From Pirellulales bacterium (GTDB taxonomy: Bacteria > Planctomycetota > Planctomycetia > Pirellulales > Lacipirellulaceae), in contig JAKVCC010000008.1 in assembly GCA_022448265.1 (NCBI GenBank), positions 78,777-142,776 on the forward strand: DNA of 64,000 bases, given 5' to 3'. Made by a program: the position numbers and the translations under genes. The notes beneath the pieces were generated by a model that did not search any database, was not told where the DNA came from, and saw only the letters and a list, made by a program, of their open reading frames with translations. Below are positions 57,101 to 64,000 of this stretch, piece after piece; positions within the stretch are counted from its first letter, which is position 1, and the number at the start of each line of letters is the position of its first letter.

Positions 57101-57261
57101 TATTTGTCGCGCGGCTGGCCCGCGGCAAACACAGCGTCAGTTATCGCCTGCGGGCCGAAATTCCGGGGACATTCAGCGCCCTACCCACAAGGGCGTCGGC
57201 CATGTACGCACCGGAGCTGCAGGCGAATTCCAGTGAGATCAAGTTGGGCATTGAGGATTGA
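51166..57261 (+). CDS. Alpha-2-macroglobulin family protein
   Basis: 2031-residue exported protein, bacterial alpha-2-macroglobulin type, which traps proteases in the periplasm. Signal peptide at residues 1-27 without a lipobox. Macroglobulin domains follow (e.g. AITDRPVYRPKQQVQFKFWV, GTWEVPDGALLGQYRI, VFVWTQRGYYRVGETI), then the thioester motif CTEQ (Cys1494, Gln1497) in DYPYDCTEQTLNRFLP. The thioester-domain helix repeats (MQLTDGGWGWFSGRGEHSA) and the C-terminal receptor-like domain complete the fold. Around residues 787-829 lies a tryptophan- and tyrosine-rich insertion. No penicillin-binding protein 1C, the usual neighbour in Proteobacteria, is present. Confidence 0.92.
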   Translation: MRRKAIALLLSSVAASGLALPVSVVNGRDNPDAWKRAHKLYHDGNFREALTAYAPLLAEKEAPTQELVSGFQRAAQCLQQLNELDKLDELRESVVATQSSHWRVLAAVAQSYLYMPHHGYRIAGEFRRGHHRGGGDVVHAAARDRVRALQLHWQALQLVRSQPGRPSVAESRWLSDQVAAAVLFGNTYYQGWQLQILTDLSKLPDVEDGWGDHSLRPLGAPVDAEGKPIVYALPNTWESAQSDGERWRWLLDLAAQWQPQRRSHIEIARARFLQSQFGVETLASFGRWVGTSPQKNNSAETGTYALHTLGENETMARLAIGVRRFELPAEHNPVKIYQEVLAGTVQADRYSAAEALATIFENRRQYDRAAKYWQHFLQGQPDSHAKQRLKQITGNWGRLEPVMSQPAGEGAKIDYLFRNGRRVEFTAQRIDVPQLLSDVKAHLKNGLPKWDWNQVQIANLGYRLVVEEQEKYLGEEVARWSLDLDPLAAHLDRRITVSTPLQKPGAYLLTSHMVDGNKTSVVLWLSDTAIVKKQLSGKSLYYVADSVSGQPVADCNVELFGFWHENGRGRKGGEIHTKNLAELTDERGMAVLSHADENRRHTWLAIATTPTGRFAYLGFQAVWAAEYRDPHYEQVKVFAITDRPVYRPKQQVQFKFWVRRARYDVEDKSQFASKSFLIEIRDPKNAKVFSGPFTADSYGGLAGTWEVPDGALLGQYRINVVHHGGGTFRVEEYKKPEFEVLVDAPAKPVKLGTPFTATISAQYYFGEPVAEAKVKYTILRTSHEQAWFPPMPWDWLYGAGYWWFAQDYPWYPGWARWGCRAPLPWWGWRGSAPPEIVAQQEVAIGKDGTVALEIDSAVAAQLHPDQDHRYEIRAEVVDASRRTVVGTGRVLVARQPFRVFVWTQRGYYRVGETIRVGGAARTLAGEPVQGSGSLRLLKVRYEDARPVETEVGRWDIATSEQGLAELQIKASEAGQYRLSYEIADDGESRIEGGHVFTITGTGSDGTEFRYNDLELVPERREYQPGEKIALQINTNRAGSAVMLFLRPANGVYLPPQLVRLRGKSTIVEIDVTASDAPNFFVEAIAVHSGKVHTVARELFVPPVQRVLNVEVVPSAKAYLPGQAAKILLKLTDGEGKPFMGSLVLAIYDKALEAIAGGSNVAEIREFFWKWRRSHRPQGATNLERTGQSLVKPNQPAMRNLGIFGASVVDEIDPRQRASAPRIGRGKSVFESSPQEDQFDLLQSQVSGVAAELDDVTSGSDKPLVTPTVRENFADTALWLGSLETNAEGLAEAGLNMPENLTAWKVRAWAMGHGTRVGQGSAEVVTRKNIILRMQAPRFFVERDEVVLSANVHNYLPVAKQVRVRLDLEGDTLIGPEPLVHSVQIPPDGEERIDWRVTVAREGTATVRMSALTNEESDAVQMSFPAVVHGMLKTESFTGVLRSRDATQQEKSAFTFSVPGKRHAEQTKLEIRYTPTLAGAMVDSLPYLIDYPYDCTEQTLNRFLPAVLTQRTLRKMGLDLANIQKQGTKPTADDDGSTPAWRRKSPNPVFDDAELARVVKAGVNRLTEMQLTDGGWGWFSGRGEHSAPHTTAVVMHGLLLAKKNGVALVPSVVERGISWLKNYQAQELRLLENWGQQQDRAMQQGRKQFADNLDALVYMVLAEAEHEDPRMRDYLYRDRTKLAVYGLVTYGLALHHQGHDEKIAMIMRNLGQYVKKDDENQTAWLELASNQWWHWYGSEYEAHAYYLKLLAAIEPTGERAPQIVKYLLNNRRHATYWNSTRDTALVVEAFADYLQATAELAPEVSVEIWIDGQQRKEATINRDNLFSADHTLVLTGDELAAGQHTVEIRKQGRSPVYYNGYLTNFTMEDDIQAAGLELRVERRYFRLTPVDKIAVVASGHGQTVDQKIKKFKRSGLENLDQLKSGDLVEVELVVDSKNDYEYILLEDMKAAGFEPVDVRSGYNGNELGAYMQLRDDRVTLFVARLARGKHSVSYRLRAEIPGTFSALPTRASAMYAPELQANSSEIKLGIED

Positions 57262-57507
57262 GGAGCCATACGATGGGTGGCGCGTACCAAAGTGGGTAGC
57301 CGCACTACCATGTAAAACGAGCTGAGAAGAGGGACGAGTAGCCACCAGCGACACCCAAATCGGGCGTCGCGTAACGCCCCTGACAAGTGGGCCCAATTTG
57401 TTATGCTAACGGGAGTCCCAGCACACGCATGACCGCCCCGCAACCCACAACTCCCGGCCCTACGCTCCACTTTCCTCGCTCATCCGTGCTCCTTGAAAGG
57501 ATTCCTC

Positions 57508-58128
57508 ATGTCAACTGTCACCCAAGAGCGCGTCCTCGTCGTGCCCACCAGTGAGTTTCATGCACTGGGACACTTCCAAGGTTTCACTGGCGACATCGAC
57601 ACCTATCTACCTGCGCTCCTGGAAAGCAGACAGCTCAGCTACCGGCCGCGGGGCGAAATGGAGCAGAATCCCGACTTCAAGCAATTGATACCTTATGTAC
57701 TATTTCGCTTTAACGAATCCGGCGCATCTCCACAACTCTTTCAGTACACGCGTGGTGGCGGGCAGGGCGAAGCCCGACTGCACGCCAAACGGAGCGTTGG
57801 CATCGGCGGACACATTTCCAGCGAAGACTCCGCAGCGGGTACCGCCCACGACGTCTACTGCGAAGGAATGCAGCGTGAGCTCACCGAAGAGGTCATTATC
57901 GATACCCAGTTCTCCCAGCGATGCGTCGGCTTGATCAACGACGACGAGACTCCCGTTGGCAAAGTCCATCTGGGAATCGTTCACCTCTACGAGGTCCTCA
58001 CGCCTCAAGTTCACCCGCGCGAAGTCGACATAAAAAACGCAGGTTTCCAGCCGATCGAAGAAATCGTTGCCGAACTCGACCAGTTTGAATCCTGGTCGCA
58101 GATAGTGGTGCCAGCATTGTTTGCGTAG
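57508..58128 (+). CDS. MutT-like predicted phosphoesterase (Nudix family)
   Basis: 206 residues from ATG 57508, with AAAGGA six bases upstream (TTG 57493 is the alternative). A Nudix box is visible but stretched: GIGGHIS then, after an insertion, GMQRELTEEVI, with the catalytic REL-x-EE part intact. This matches the MutT-like predicted phosphoesterases rather than standard Nudix hydrolases. N-terminal part includes VLFRFNES and YTRGGGQGEARLHAKRSVGIGGH. Followed after 15 bases by the cysteine desulfurase gene. Confidence 0.8.
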   Translation: MSTVTQERVLVVPTSEFHALGHFQGFTGDIDTYLPALLESRQLSYRPRGEMEQNPDFKQLIPYVLFRFNESGASPQLFQYTRGGGQGEARLHAKRSVGIGGHISSEDSAAGTAHDVYCEGMQRELTEEVIIDTQFSQRCVGLINDDETPVGKVHLGIVHLYEVLTPQVHPREVDIKNAGFQPIEEIVAELDQFESWSQIVVPALFA

Positions 58129-58143
58129 CCCAGGGCGCCTCAC

Positions 58144-59337
58144 ATGCTCTACCTTGACAACCACGCCACAACGCGTGCCGATCCTCGCGTCGTCGCGGAG
58201 ATGCTTCCGTATTTTTCCGACCAATATGGTAACTCGGGAAGTTCGGGCCATCGATTTGGGGAAGCAGCGCATGTGGCAGTTGAACAGGCCCGCAGCCAAA
58301 TCGCAGCTTGCCTCGGCGCGCAAGCAGAGGAAATCGTTTTCACCAGCGGGGCCACCGAAAGCAATAATCTTGCAATTCGAGGGGTTGCCCAGCGCCAGCG
58401 GAGGCGAGGCAATCACCTAGTCAGCGTGCGCAGCGAACACCCGGCGGTTCTGGAACCGCTGGCCAGCCTGGCAAGGCACAAGTACGAAGTGACGCTACTC
58501 GACATAGAAGCCCACCCGCGTCCGCAAGCAGGCCGGCTCGATCCGCAACAGGTAGCGGCTGCCCTCCGCGATGATACGCTGCTAGTGAGCGTTATGCTGG
58601 CCAACAACGAAATTGGCGTCATCCAGCCGCTGCTAGAAATCGGCGCGCTGTGTCGACAGCGGGACGTCCTCCTACATTGCGATGCGACCCAAGCAGTAGG
58701 GAAAATCCCCATCGACCTCAAGCAACTGCCGGTCGATCTAATGAGTTTTTCGGCACATAAAATCTATGGCCCCAAGGGCGTAGGCGGATTGTTTGTGCGC
58801 GGCGCGAATCCCCGGGTACGACTGGAACCGCAGATCCGCGGTGGCGGGCAAGAGGCTGCCAGGCGAAGCGGCACACTCAACGCGCCAGGCATCGTAGGGC
58901 TGGCAAAAGCATTGGCGATTTGCGTCGACGAAATGCCCGCGGAGTCCCGCCGCCTCACGACCCTGCGTGACCGACTTTGGGAAGGACTTGGCCAGGAACT
59001 TGGCGAATTACAACTGTGCGGTCCGGCACTGGACGCGCGCGACAATCAGGGGCAGCCCCTGCGTCTGCCGGGCAACCTAAATCTGTCGTTTGGCGATGTA
59101 GACGGCGAGGCCTTAGTGATGGCCATGGGCGATCTGGCAGTCAGCTCCGGAGCCACGTGCGCGTCGACCCATCCGGGGCCCAGCCACGTATTACTGGCAC
59201 TGGGAATGGGAGAAGATCTGGCACGGAGCAGCCTGCGATTTGGACTCGGCCGTTTCAATTCCGAGACCGACGTGGATCAAGCCATCGAAATCGTCTCCTC
59301 CGCAGTCAAAAAACTGCGAAAGCTGGCCTCTTCCTAA
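58144..59337 (+). CDS. Cysteine desulfurase (NifS/IscS family)
   Basis: 397 residues. PLP enzyme supplying persulfide sulfur for Fe-S clusters and thio-modified tRNA. Seen: YLDNHATTRADPRV, His99 in SEHPAV, MLANNEIGVIQP, Asp180 in CDATQA, PLP lysine K206 in SFSAHKIYGPKG, RGGGQEAARRSGTLN, and the catalytic Cys339 in VSSGATCAST. Starts 15 bases after the Nudix gene. An A-type carrier follows 245 bases later, so Fe-S assembly is the likely role. Confidence 0.93.
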   Translation: MLYLDNHATTRADPRVVAEMLPYFSDQYGNSGSSGHRFGEAAHVAVEQARSQIAACLGAQAEEIVFTSGATESNNLAIRGVAQRQRRRGNHLVSVRSEHPAVLEPLASLARHKYEVTLLDIEAHPRPQAGRLDPQQVAAALRDDTLLVSVMLANNEIGVIQPLLEIGALCRQRDVLLHCDATQAVGKIPIDLKQLPVDLMSFSAHKIYGPKGVGGLFVRGANPRVRLEPQIRGGGQEAARRSGTLNAPGIVGLAKALAICVDEMPAESRRLTTLRDRLWEGLGQELGELQLCGPALDARDNQGQPLRLPGNLNLSFGDVDGEALVMAMGDLAVSSGATCASTHPGPSHVLLALGMGEDLARSSLRFGLGRFNSETDVDQAIEIVSSAVKKLRKLASS

Positions 59338-59521
59338 GTCACGTTTGGCTGGGGTCAAGGGTTTAAAAACATGGCAAACGACCCTCGCCACCCCCAGTTC
59401 GACTTTCCCCAGACGACGGTTTGGTATAACCTAGTAGCAGACGGGTAGCCATTGACTTCGGCCCTACCACATCAGCCCTTGGGGCGAGGTGGACCGGCCT
59501 GGGGGTGAAGGCCCGATCGAC

Positions 59522-59543
59522 GCTAAGCCCTTAAGGGCTTAGC
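59522..59543. promoter_or_regulatory. 22-bp perfect palindrome upstream of the A-type carrier gene
   Basis: GCTAAGCCCTTAAGGGCTTAGC, a perfect dyad with no loop, 39 bases before the ATG of the A-type carrier gene. Such a site suits a dimeric DNA-binding regulator or a terminator for the desulfurase gene. Not matched to a known operator by me. Confidence 0.4.
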
Positions 59544-59582
59544 CCATCACGAAAGTGTCACCAGCGATTCGAGGATCTTGAA

Positions 59583-59915
59583 ATGAGTGTTGTCCTGACC
59601 GAGAAGGCCGCCGGCGAAGTGAAGCGAATTATTGAAGATCAAAAGCTCGAAGAGGGAACGATCCTGCGAGTCGGCGTTGCTGGCGGCGGCTGCAGCGGGT
59701 TTAGCTATTCGCTCGGCTTTGACCGCAACTTCGACGAAAAGGCCGACGCACGCTTTGAATTCCACGGAGTTCCGGTTGTAGTCGACAAAAAAAGCGCCCT
59801 GTATCTCGATGGGACTACGGTCGATTTTTATGACGGAGTCGATAAACGCGGCTTCACCTTCGACAACCCCAACGCCGTCAAATCCTGTGGCTGCGGCCAA
59901 TCGTTCCAGGCTTAA
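59583..59915 (+). CDS. A-type iron-sulfur carrier (IscA/ErpA family)
   Basis: 110 residues. Delivers Fe-S clusters to target proteins. The three cluster cysteines are present: Cys37 in GGGCSGFSY and Cys102 and Cys104 in SCGCGQSF. Length is typical. Lies 245 bases after the cysteine desulfurase. Subtype (IscA, ErpA or SufA) cannot be assigned from sequence alone. Confidence 0.93.
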   Translation: MSVVLTEKAAGEVKRIIEDQKLEEGTILRVGVAGGGCSGFSYSLGFDRNFDEKADARFEFHGVPVVVDKKSALYLDGTTVDFYDGVDKRGFTFDNPNAVKSCGCGQSFQA

Positions 59916-60120
59916 TCCACATATCCGCTACAGTTGGCACCAAGCGAAGCAAGTCGCCGCGGAGACGTACTTTGGTCGCCCCGGATTGCCAGCCTTGGCA
60001 GCCTGTGTGAGATAAGCTTTCAGCAGTAGGGACAGAACTGGCGAATTGCAGGGGAGAACTGCCCCAGGTTCCCGCCAGCCCCCTTATCTGGATATGGCGC
60101 TCTAGCATGGCGGATTTTCT

Positions 60121-60300
60121 ATGATGGATTTTTTAAAGCGACTGGTAATCGACGAAGACGGACCGACCTCGGTCGAGTACGCCGTTCTGCTCGCACTGAT
60201 CGTGGCTATTTGCATCAGCTCGGTGAATTTGCTTTCGAACCAAACTGCCGCCAGCTTCGACAATTCAGCCGCCGAGCTGAGCAATGTGTTGGGTTCTTAG
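60121..60300 (+). CDS. Flp/Fap-type type IVb pilin (59 residues)
   Basis: Short gene read directly from the sequence: MMDFLKRLVIDEDGPTSVEY, then AVLLALIVAICISS and a Ser/Asn-rich tail ending in LGS, stop TAG at 60298. The GPTSVEYAVLLALI segment is the prepilin cleavage and Glu/Tyr signature of Flp pilins, with the hydrophobic helix next. Such pilins build tight-adherence pili together with TadZ/CpaF etc., none of which lie in the window. Stands alone between the A-type carrier and queA. Confidence 0.8.
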   Translation: MMDFLKRLVIDEDGPTSVEYAVLLALIVAICISSVNLLSNQTAASFDNSAAELSNVLGS

Positions 60301-60405
60301 TCCGTATTTCTCGCCACTGTGCCGCTGCGATTCTGCAAGTTGTTTGCTCGTGCAGCATCGGCCTGCGCAATTCGCTCCATCGACTTATTGCCAGAAATTA
60401 CCACG

Positions 60406-61476
60406 CTAGAGTATTAGCATCGCGTCGCCGTAGCTGTAAAAGCGATACTCTTCGCGGATCGCCTCATCGTAGGCGGCTCGTATCAGATCCGACCCTGCGA
60501 AGGCTTGGACGAGCAGGAGTAGCGTGGTCCGCGGAAAATGAAAATTTGTGAGCAGGCCGTCGACGGCCCGATACGCATACGGCGGCCGAATAAACAGATC
60601 GGTTTCTCCCTTCCAGCCGCCCAGTTGTGGCAATTTGCGCGGCGTATCACCGGCAGCCGAAATGGCGGCAACCGTTTCCAATACGCGGGCCACCGTCGTG
60701 CCCACGGCGATTAGCCGCTGGCCTCGGTTTCGCGTGTCGTTAATTTCGCCCGCAGCAACATCTGAAATTTCAGCCCACTCGGAATGCATCGGGTGTTGGT
60801 CCATATTTTCCACTTCAATCGGCCGAAACGTACCGCGGCCAACATGTAGAGTAACCGCTGTGAAAACTACGCCCGACTGCTCCATTGCTTTCAAGAGGTC
60901 GGCCGTAAAATGCAATCCGGCCGTCGGAGCCGCCACGGCCCCTGGCGTCTGGGCAAACACGGTCTGATAATCGCTCACATCATTGTCAACCATATTGCCG
61001 CCACGAATGTAGGGTGGCAATGGCACGCGCCCAATCTGGTCCAAGAGTTCCAGCGCAGGCTGCTTCGACTCGGGCCGTGCCAGCCACTCCCCGAGTGGCA
61101 ACTGCTCGAGCAACCAGAGCTTGGAATGCTCTCGGCCATCTCTATCGAGCAAAGCAATGCTTTCCATCGGTTGCAGGCGACCGCGCGTCTTGCATACCAA
61201 TTTCCAATCGTCCTCACCTGCCAGCCCAAGAAACAGTCCCTGCCAGCGCCCGCCCGTACTCGTGCGCACGCCTCGCAATTGGGCGGGGATGACCTGGGTG
61301 TCATTGAGCACCACCCGATCATCCGGCTTCAGCAGCCGGGGCAAATCGCGAATGTGATAGTGGTCGAGCGACTGGCGCTTTCGGTCCACGAGCATCAGCC
61401 GCGCATCGGCCCGATGCTGCAGCGGCTCCTGAGCGACCAGCTCCCTGGGCAACGTGTAGTCAATCCATGGTTCCAT
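60406..61476 (-). CDS. queA: S-adenosylmethionine:tRNA ribosyltransferase-isomerase
   Basis: Makes epoxyqueuosine in tRNA from preQ1 and SAM. Seen: IDYTLPRELVAQEPLQHRADARL, the family signature; VLNDTQVIPAQLRG; PTAGLHFT; VGRGTFRPIEVENM; FHFPRTTLLLLVQAF. 356 residues from ATG 61476 (61485 is possible). Convergent with the pilin gene, divergent from rsmH. Confidence 0.96.
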   Translation of the reverse strand: MEPWIDYTLPRELVAQEPLQHRADARLMLVDRKRQSLDHYHIRDLPRLLKPDDRVVLNDTQVIPAQLRGVRTSTGGRWQGLFLGLAGEDDWKLVCKTRGRLQPMESIALLDRDGREHSKLWLLEQLPLGEWLARPESKQPALELLDQIGRVPLPPYIRGGNMVDNDVSDYQTVFAQTPGAVAAPTAGLHFTADLLKAMEQSGVVFTAVTLHVGRGTFRPIEVENMDQHPMHSEWAEISDVAAGEINDTRNRGQRLIAVGTTVARVLETVAAISAAGDTPRKLPQLGGWKGETDLFIRPPYAYRAVDGLLTNFHFPRTTLLLLVQAFAGSDLIRAAYDEAIREEYRFYSYGDAMLIL

Positions 61477-61799
61477 GCAAGTCAACCTACCAAACGAAGA
61501 GCAATACCGTCACCTCACAAAAACACCAATGAGCCACTATCGATCAACACTTTGTGCTGGGCTGTAGGCGGCAGGCGCGCACGTGACAAAAAAAAAATTA
61601 CCATGCAGCGACACCAGACGCTCACAGTCTGCTAAAATAATCGGTCGCAGCGCTAGCCCCTGGTTCCAATCTCCTGGCACGTCATAAACGGGGGCCGGCG
61701 TTCCAGAGCTGATCTGCGCTCGACCAGTCAGGCATTCCATCAACAGGTCGCTAGCGCCGACAGCTCAGAACTGCTAAACCACCAAACCCCTAGCGCGCC

Positions 61800-62684
61800 G
61801 TGTCCGAGTCGACGTGTCATATTCCTGTGATGCTGGAAGAAGTAGCCCTGTGGCTCCAAGCGGCCCCGGGGAAAACTCTGGTAGATGGCACGCTGGGAGG
61901 AGGAGGCCACAGTGCCGAACTGGCGAGGCGTGTCGCACCTGCCGGCAAGGTACTGGCAATCGATATCGACCCGGAAGCCATAGAGAAAGCGCGTCCTGCC
62001 ATCGAAGACCTGCCAGTTGAAGTGGCCATTGGAAGCTATACGGCGATTCCTAAACTGCTCCGTCATCAACAACAGGTGTGCGTGGATGGCATCCTGCTGG
62101 ATCTAGGCCTTTCCAGCGACCAATTGGCGGACGTCGAGCGGGGCTTCAGCTTTCGTAGCAGAGGACCGCTGGACCTGCGTTTCGATCGGAGTCGCGGCGA
62201 ACCTGCTTGGAAGCTCCTGGCGCGGTTGGACGAAAAAAACCTGGCCGACATCATTTATCGATTTGGCGAAGAACGGCTGAGCCGCCGAATTGCACGGCGT
62301 TTGGTGGCAGCGCGGCACGAACGTCCAATCCGCACAGCCGATTCGCTGGCCCAAATAGTGCGCAGTTGCGTACCGCGCAGCCGTGGCCACGCAATTGACC
62401 CCGCCACACGGACTTTCCAAGCATTGCGTATCGCCGTCAACCAGGAGCTGGCTTCTCTCGAACAAGCGCTGGCCCTCCTGCCCGACTGCTTGGGGCCCGG
62501 CGGGCGGTTGGCGATTATCAGCTTTCACTCCCTGGAAGATCGGCTCGTCAAACATGCCTTCCGCGCCGACCCACGACTCCAGGTCCTGACGCGACGTCCG
62601 CTCCAGGCATCGGCCGATGAAATTGTCCAAAACCCCTCTGCAAGAAGTGCCAAGCTCCGAGTAGCCGAGCGCATCGCCCCCTAA
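61800..62684 (+). CDS. rsmH: 16S rRNA (cytosine1402-N4)-methyltransferase
   Basis: Methylates C1402 of 16S rRNA. HIPVMLEEVALWL at the N terminus, the SAM-binding GTLGGGGHSAEL, LLDLGLSSDQLADVERGFSF, and SFHSLEDRLVKHAF are diagnostic. 294 residues. Start is GTG 61800. The usual mra/division cluster neighbours (mraZ, ftsL, ftsI) are not adjacent. Ends 10 bases before repeat copy B. Confidence 0.96.
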   Translation: MSESTCHIPVMLEEVALWLQAAPGKTLVDGTLGGGGHSAELARRVAPAGKVLAIDIDPEAIEKARPAIEDLPVEVAIGSYTAIPKLLRHQQQVCVDGILLDLGLSSDQLADVERGFSFRSRGPLDLRFDRSRGEPAWKLLARLDEKNLADIIYRFGEERLSRRIARRLVAARHERPIRTADSLAQIVRSCVPRSRGHAIDPATRTFQALRIAVNQELASLEQALALLPDCLGPGGRLAIISFHSLEDRLVKHAFRADPRLQVLTRRPLQASADEIVQNPSARSAKLRVAERIAP

Positions 62685-62693
62685 AACGACCGA

Positions 62694-62775
62694 CTAGCTC
62701 GGATATATCATCAACTTCATCGTAAGAGGCCGAAAAGTGTGGTGGCTGCAAGGCAAACAGTTGTTTTGGGTGTAA
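62694..62775 (+). repeat. Dispersed 82-nt repeat, copy B
   Basis: Second copy of the 22415-22496 repeat, 69 of 82 bases identical, same orientation. Lies in the convergent gap between rsmH and the TPR lipoprotein gene, ten bases after the rsmH stop. Confidence 0.7.
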
Positions 62776-62911
62776 AGCATGTGAGCAACCCAAAATTACC
62801 GTTTAACGCAGCAGACGCAGTACTTTTCGGACTCGCAGCAGAGGGAGATGAAATAACTGGGCTAGATCCCCACCGCTACAAGCCTTGGGCGACCATTCCC
62901 GCTAGCCCTCT

Positions 62912-63898
62912 TCAACGCACCATAGGCAGCGCAACTGGCGACGTGCCTACCGGGGCCTGAGCCATCTGTGCTGGAACGGCCTGGTAGCCCCGACCTGTGG
63001 CGGATGTCGACGGGTAGACCGCCCCTCCCATCAGGCCTGACCCGTGCTCATTGGAGGTCGCCATTTGGCTGGGAGCCTGGGCGGCACGACTGTCGATTTG
63101 TGCAAACAAAGTTTGTGCTTGACCCAGCTGTGGGTCCATCTGGGCCGCTGCAGTCAGGAATCGAGCTGCCTCACCGCTGCGCCCACGTTGGTGCAGCAAT
63201 ACGCCCAAATTATATTGGACCACGGCAGGAGGATGCACTGCGCTCAAGTGGGCTGCGGCCTGGTCCATATAGTTCATCTCGAGCAACACTTTGGCAATGT
63301 TGTTGCGATAAAGTTGTTTTTTGGGATCCACGTGAATCGCGTTCTCGAGCACCTGCGCTGCCAAATGCAATTTGCCTTGCCGAGCGTGGCAAAGTGCCAG
63401 ATCATTCATAAGCTTGGCATCTCGGGGATGGGCGGCCGCGGCTTGCCGGTAAATCTGAATGGCCACGTCCAAATTGCCCTCGCGATCTTCTAAACGGGCT
63501 AAACCCAGCAGTGCTTCGCGATGACTCGAATCCACCGAAAGTGTCCGCCCATACATGTTTCGTGCATGGCCTGTGTTGCCGGCACGATCACTCATCTGCG
63601 CCATCGATAGATAGAGATCGGCATTGGGCGGGCCGGTGGCAAAGCCAAGCGAAATGGGATCCGTTTTATGAGAGGCTGGATTGCTCGTTGCCGCATTCGG
63701 CTGGGGGGCACCACTGGCGGGCGAGCCGGGGGTTATGTAATCCAAGAACCGCTCAGTCAAGCCCGTGTCAGATTGCGGGCAAGGGATACCAGCCGGCAAA
63801 ATCGCCATTTGGGGTCCACGAGCGTCTGGCGTTCCGGGGATGGCGCAACCCGTCACCATGGCAATGGTCGCGAGGCCAAATATCCAATACTTTTGCAC
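62912..63898 (-). CDS. TPR-repeat lipoprotein
   Basis: 328 residues. N terminus MQKYWIFGLATIAMVTGC with the lipobox VTGC. Then several tetratricopeptide repeats: AQMSDRAGNTGHARNMYGRT, GLARLEDREGNLDVAIQIYR, ALCHARQGKLHLAAQVLENA, YNLGVLLHQRGRSGEAARFL. Probably a protein-interaction scaffold in the periplasm or inner face of the outer membrane. Start GTG 63898 abuts the corrupted G-rich contig end, so the real upstream region is not reliable. Confidence 0.8.
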   Translation of the reverse strand: MQKYWIFGLATIAMVTGCAIPGTPDARGPQMAILPAGIPCPQSDTGLTERFLDYITPGSPASGAPQPNAATSNPASHKTDPISLGFATGPPNADLYLSMAQMSDRAGNTGHARNMYGRTLSVDSSHREALLGLARLEDREGNLDVAIQIYRQAAAAHPRDAKLMNDLALCHARQGKLHLAAQVLENAIHVDPKKQLYRNNIAKVLLEMNYMDQAAAHLSAVHPPAVVQYNLGVLLHQRGRSGEAARFLTAAAQMDPQLGQAQTLFAQIDSRAAQAPSQMATSNEHGSGLMGGAVYPSTSATGRGYQAVPAQMAQAPVGTSPVALPMVR

Positions 63899-64000
63899 AA
63901 GCCCGCCCCGGGGGGGGGGGGGGGTGCGGGGGGGCCGGGGGCTGGGCGGTGGGGGCGGGGGGCGGGGCGGGGGGCCGGGGGGGGGGGGGGGGGGGGGGGG
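63899..64000. other. Poly-G low-complexity contig end (probable artefact)
   Basis: From about 63908 the sequence is almost entirely G with few C or T, unlike any other part of the window. Typical of sequencing or assembly error at a contig edge; not interpreted. Confidence 0.85.

Overview
The window looks like a chromosomal segment of a planctomycete, most likely of the Pirellulales type. Grounds for this: a DUF1559 prepilin-like protein and a DUF1571 protein (both largely planctomycete families), a 72-residue lipoprotein of a type I associate with this phylum, a topoisomerase I with a lysine-rich tail instead of zinc fingers, a Ser/Thr kinase with a DMG rather than DFG motif, and a lipid A gene set (lpxC, lpxA, ompH/skp). 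The assignment is by pattern recognition, not by a search. I found no rRNA, tRNA, CRISPR array, insertion sequence or prophage. The last ~95 bases are almost pure G and look like a contig-end artefact.

Layout. 1-2.3 kb: moaA (cut by the window edge), a class V aminotransferase and a YkgJ cysteine-cluster protein, closely packed. 2.7-6.6 kb: HU protein, small lipoprotein, pyrD, trpS and acpS. 6.7-16.6 kb: yjbQ, topA, a SurA-like secreted protein with a very acidic insert, glgB and a degenerate RNase H-fold protein. 17-19.6 kb: HD hydrolase, zinc-ribbon membrane protein and a double-ACT protein. 19.9-24.7 kb: thioesterase, birA, DUF1559 protein, a class I amidotransferase lacking its cysteine, and a CPBP membrane protease. 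24.8-34.3 kb: an OleA-like ketosynthase III, a Ser/Thr kinase and a six-gene minus-strand run encoding FabF-like KS, ACP, two CrtI/RetSat-type FAD oxidoreductases, a FabZ-like dehydratase and a FabI-like reductase. 34.6-38.5 kb: xylulokinase, a polytopic membrane protein and a HAD phosphatase in one operon. 38.7-42.1 kb: two secreted proteins whose 3' ends overlap, and an ABC-2-type permease. 42.2-45.8 kb: ompH, lpxC, lpxA and a Gfo/Idh oxidoreductase. 46-50.5 kb: receiver-like protein, FHA-GAF-histidine kinase, metallo-beta-lactamase-fold hydrolase and DUF1571 protein. 51.2-60.3 kb: a 2031-residue alpha-2-macroglobulin, MutT-like protein, cysteine desulfurase, A-type Fe-S carrier and a 59-residue Flp pilin. 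60.4-63.9 kb: queA, rsmH and a TPR lipoprotein.

Most of the window is housekeeping. The strongest candidate for something under-described is the 24.8-34.3 kb lipid cluster: a dedicated type II fatty-acid/polyketide line (KS, ACP, DH, ER) combined with two carotenoid-desaturase-like flavoenzymes, as in the clusters proposed for ladderane lipids in anammox planctomycetes but without radical SAM genes here. Other points of interest are the lpxA-Gfo/Idh overlap (a possible GnnA and thus a 3-amino lipid A precursor), two enzyme homologues that have lost catalytic residues, and an 82-nt dispersed repeat found in two convergent intergenic regions 40 kb apart.
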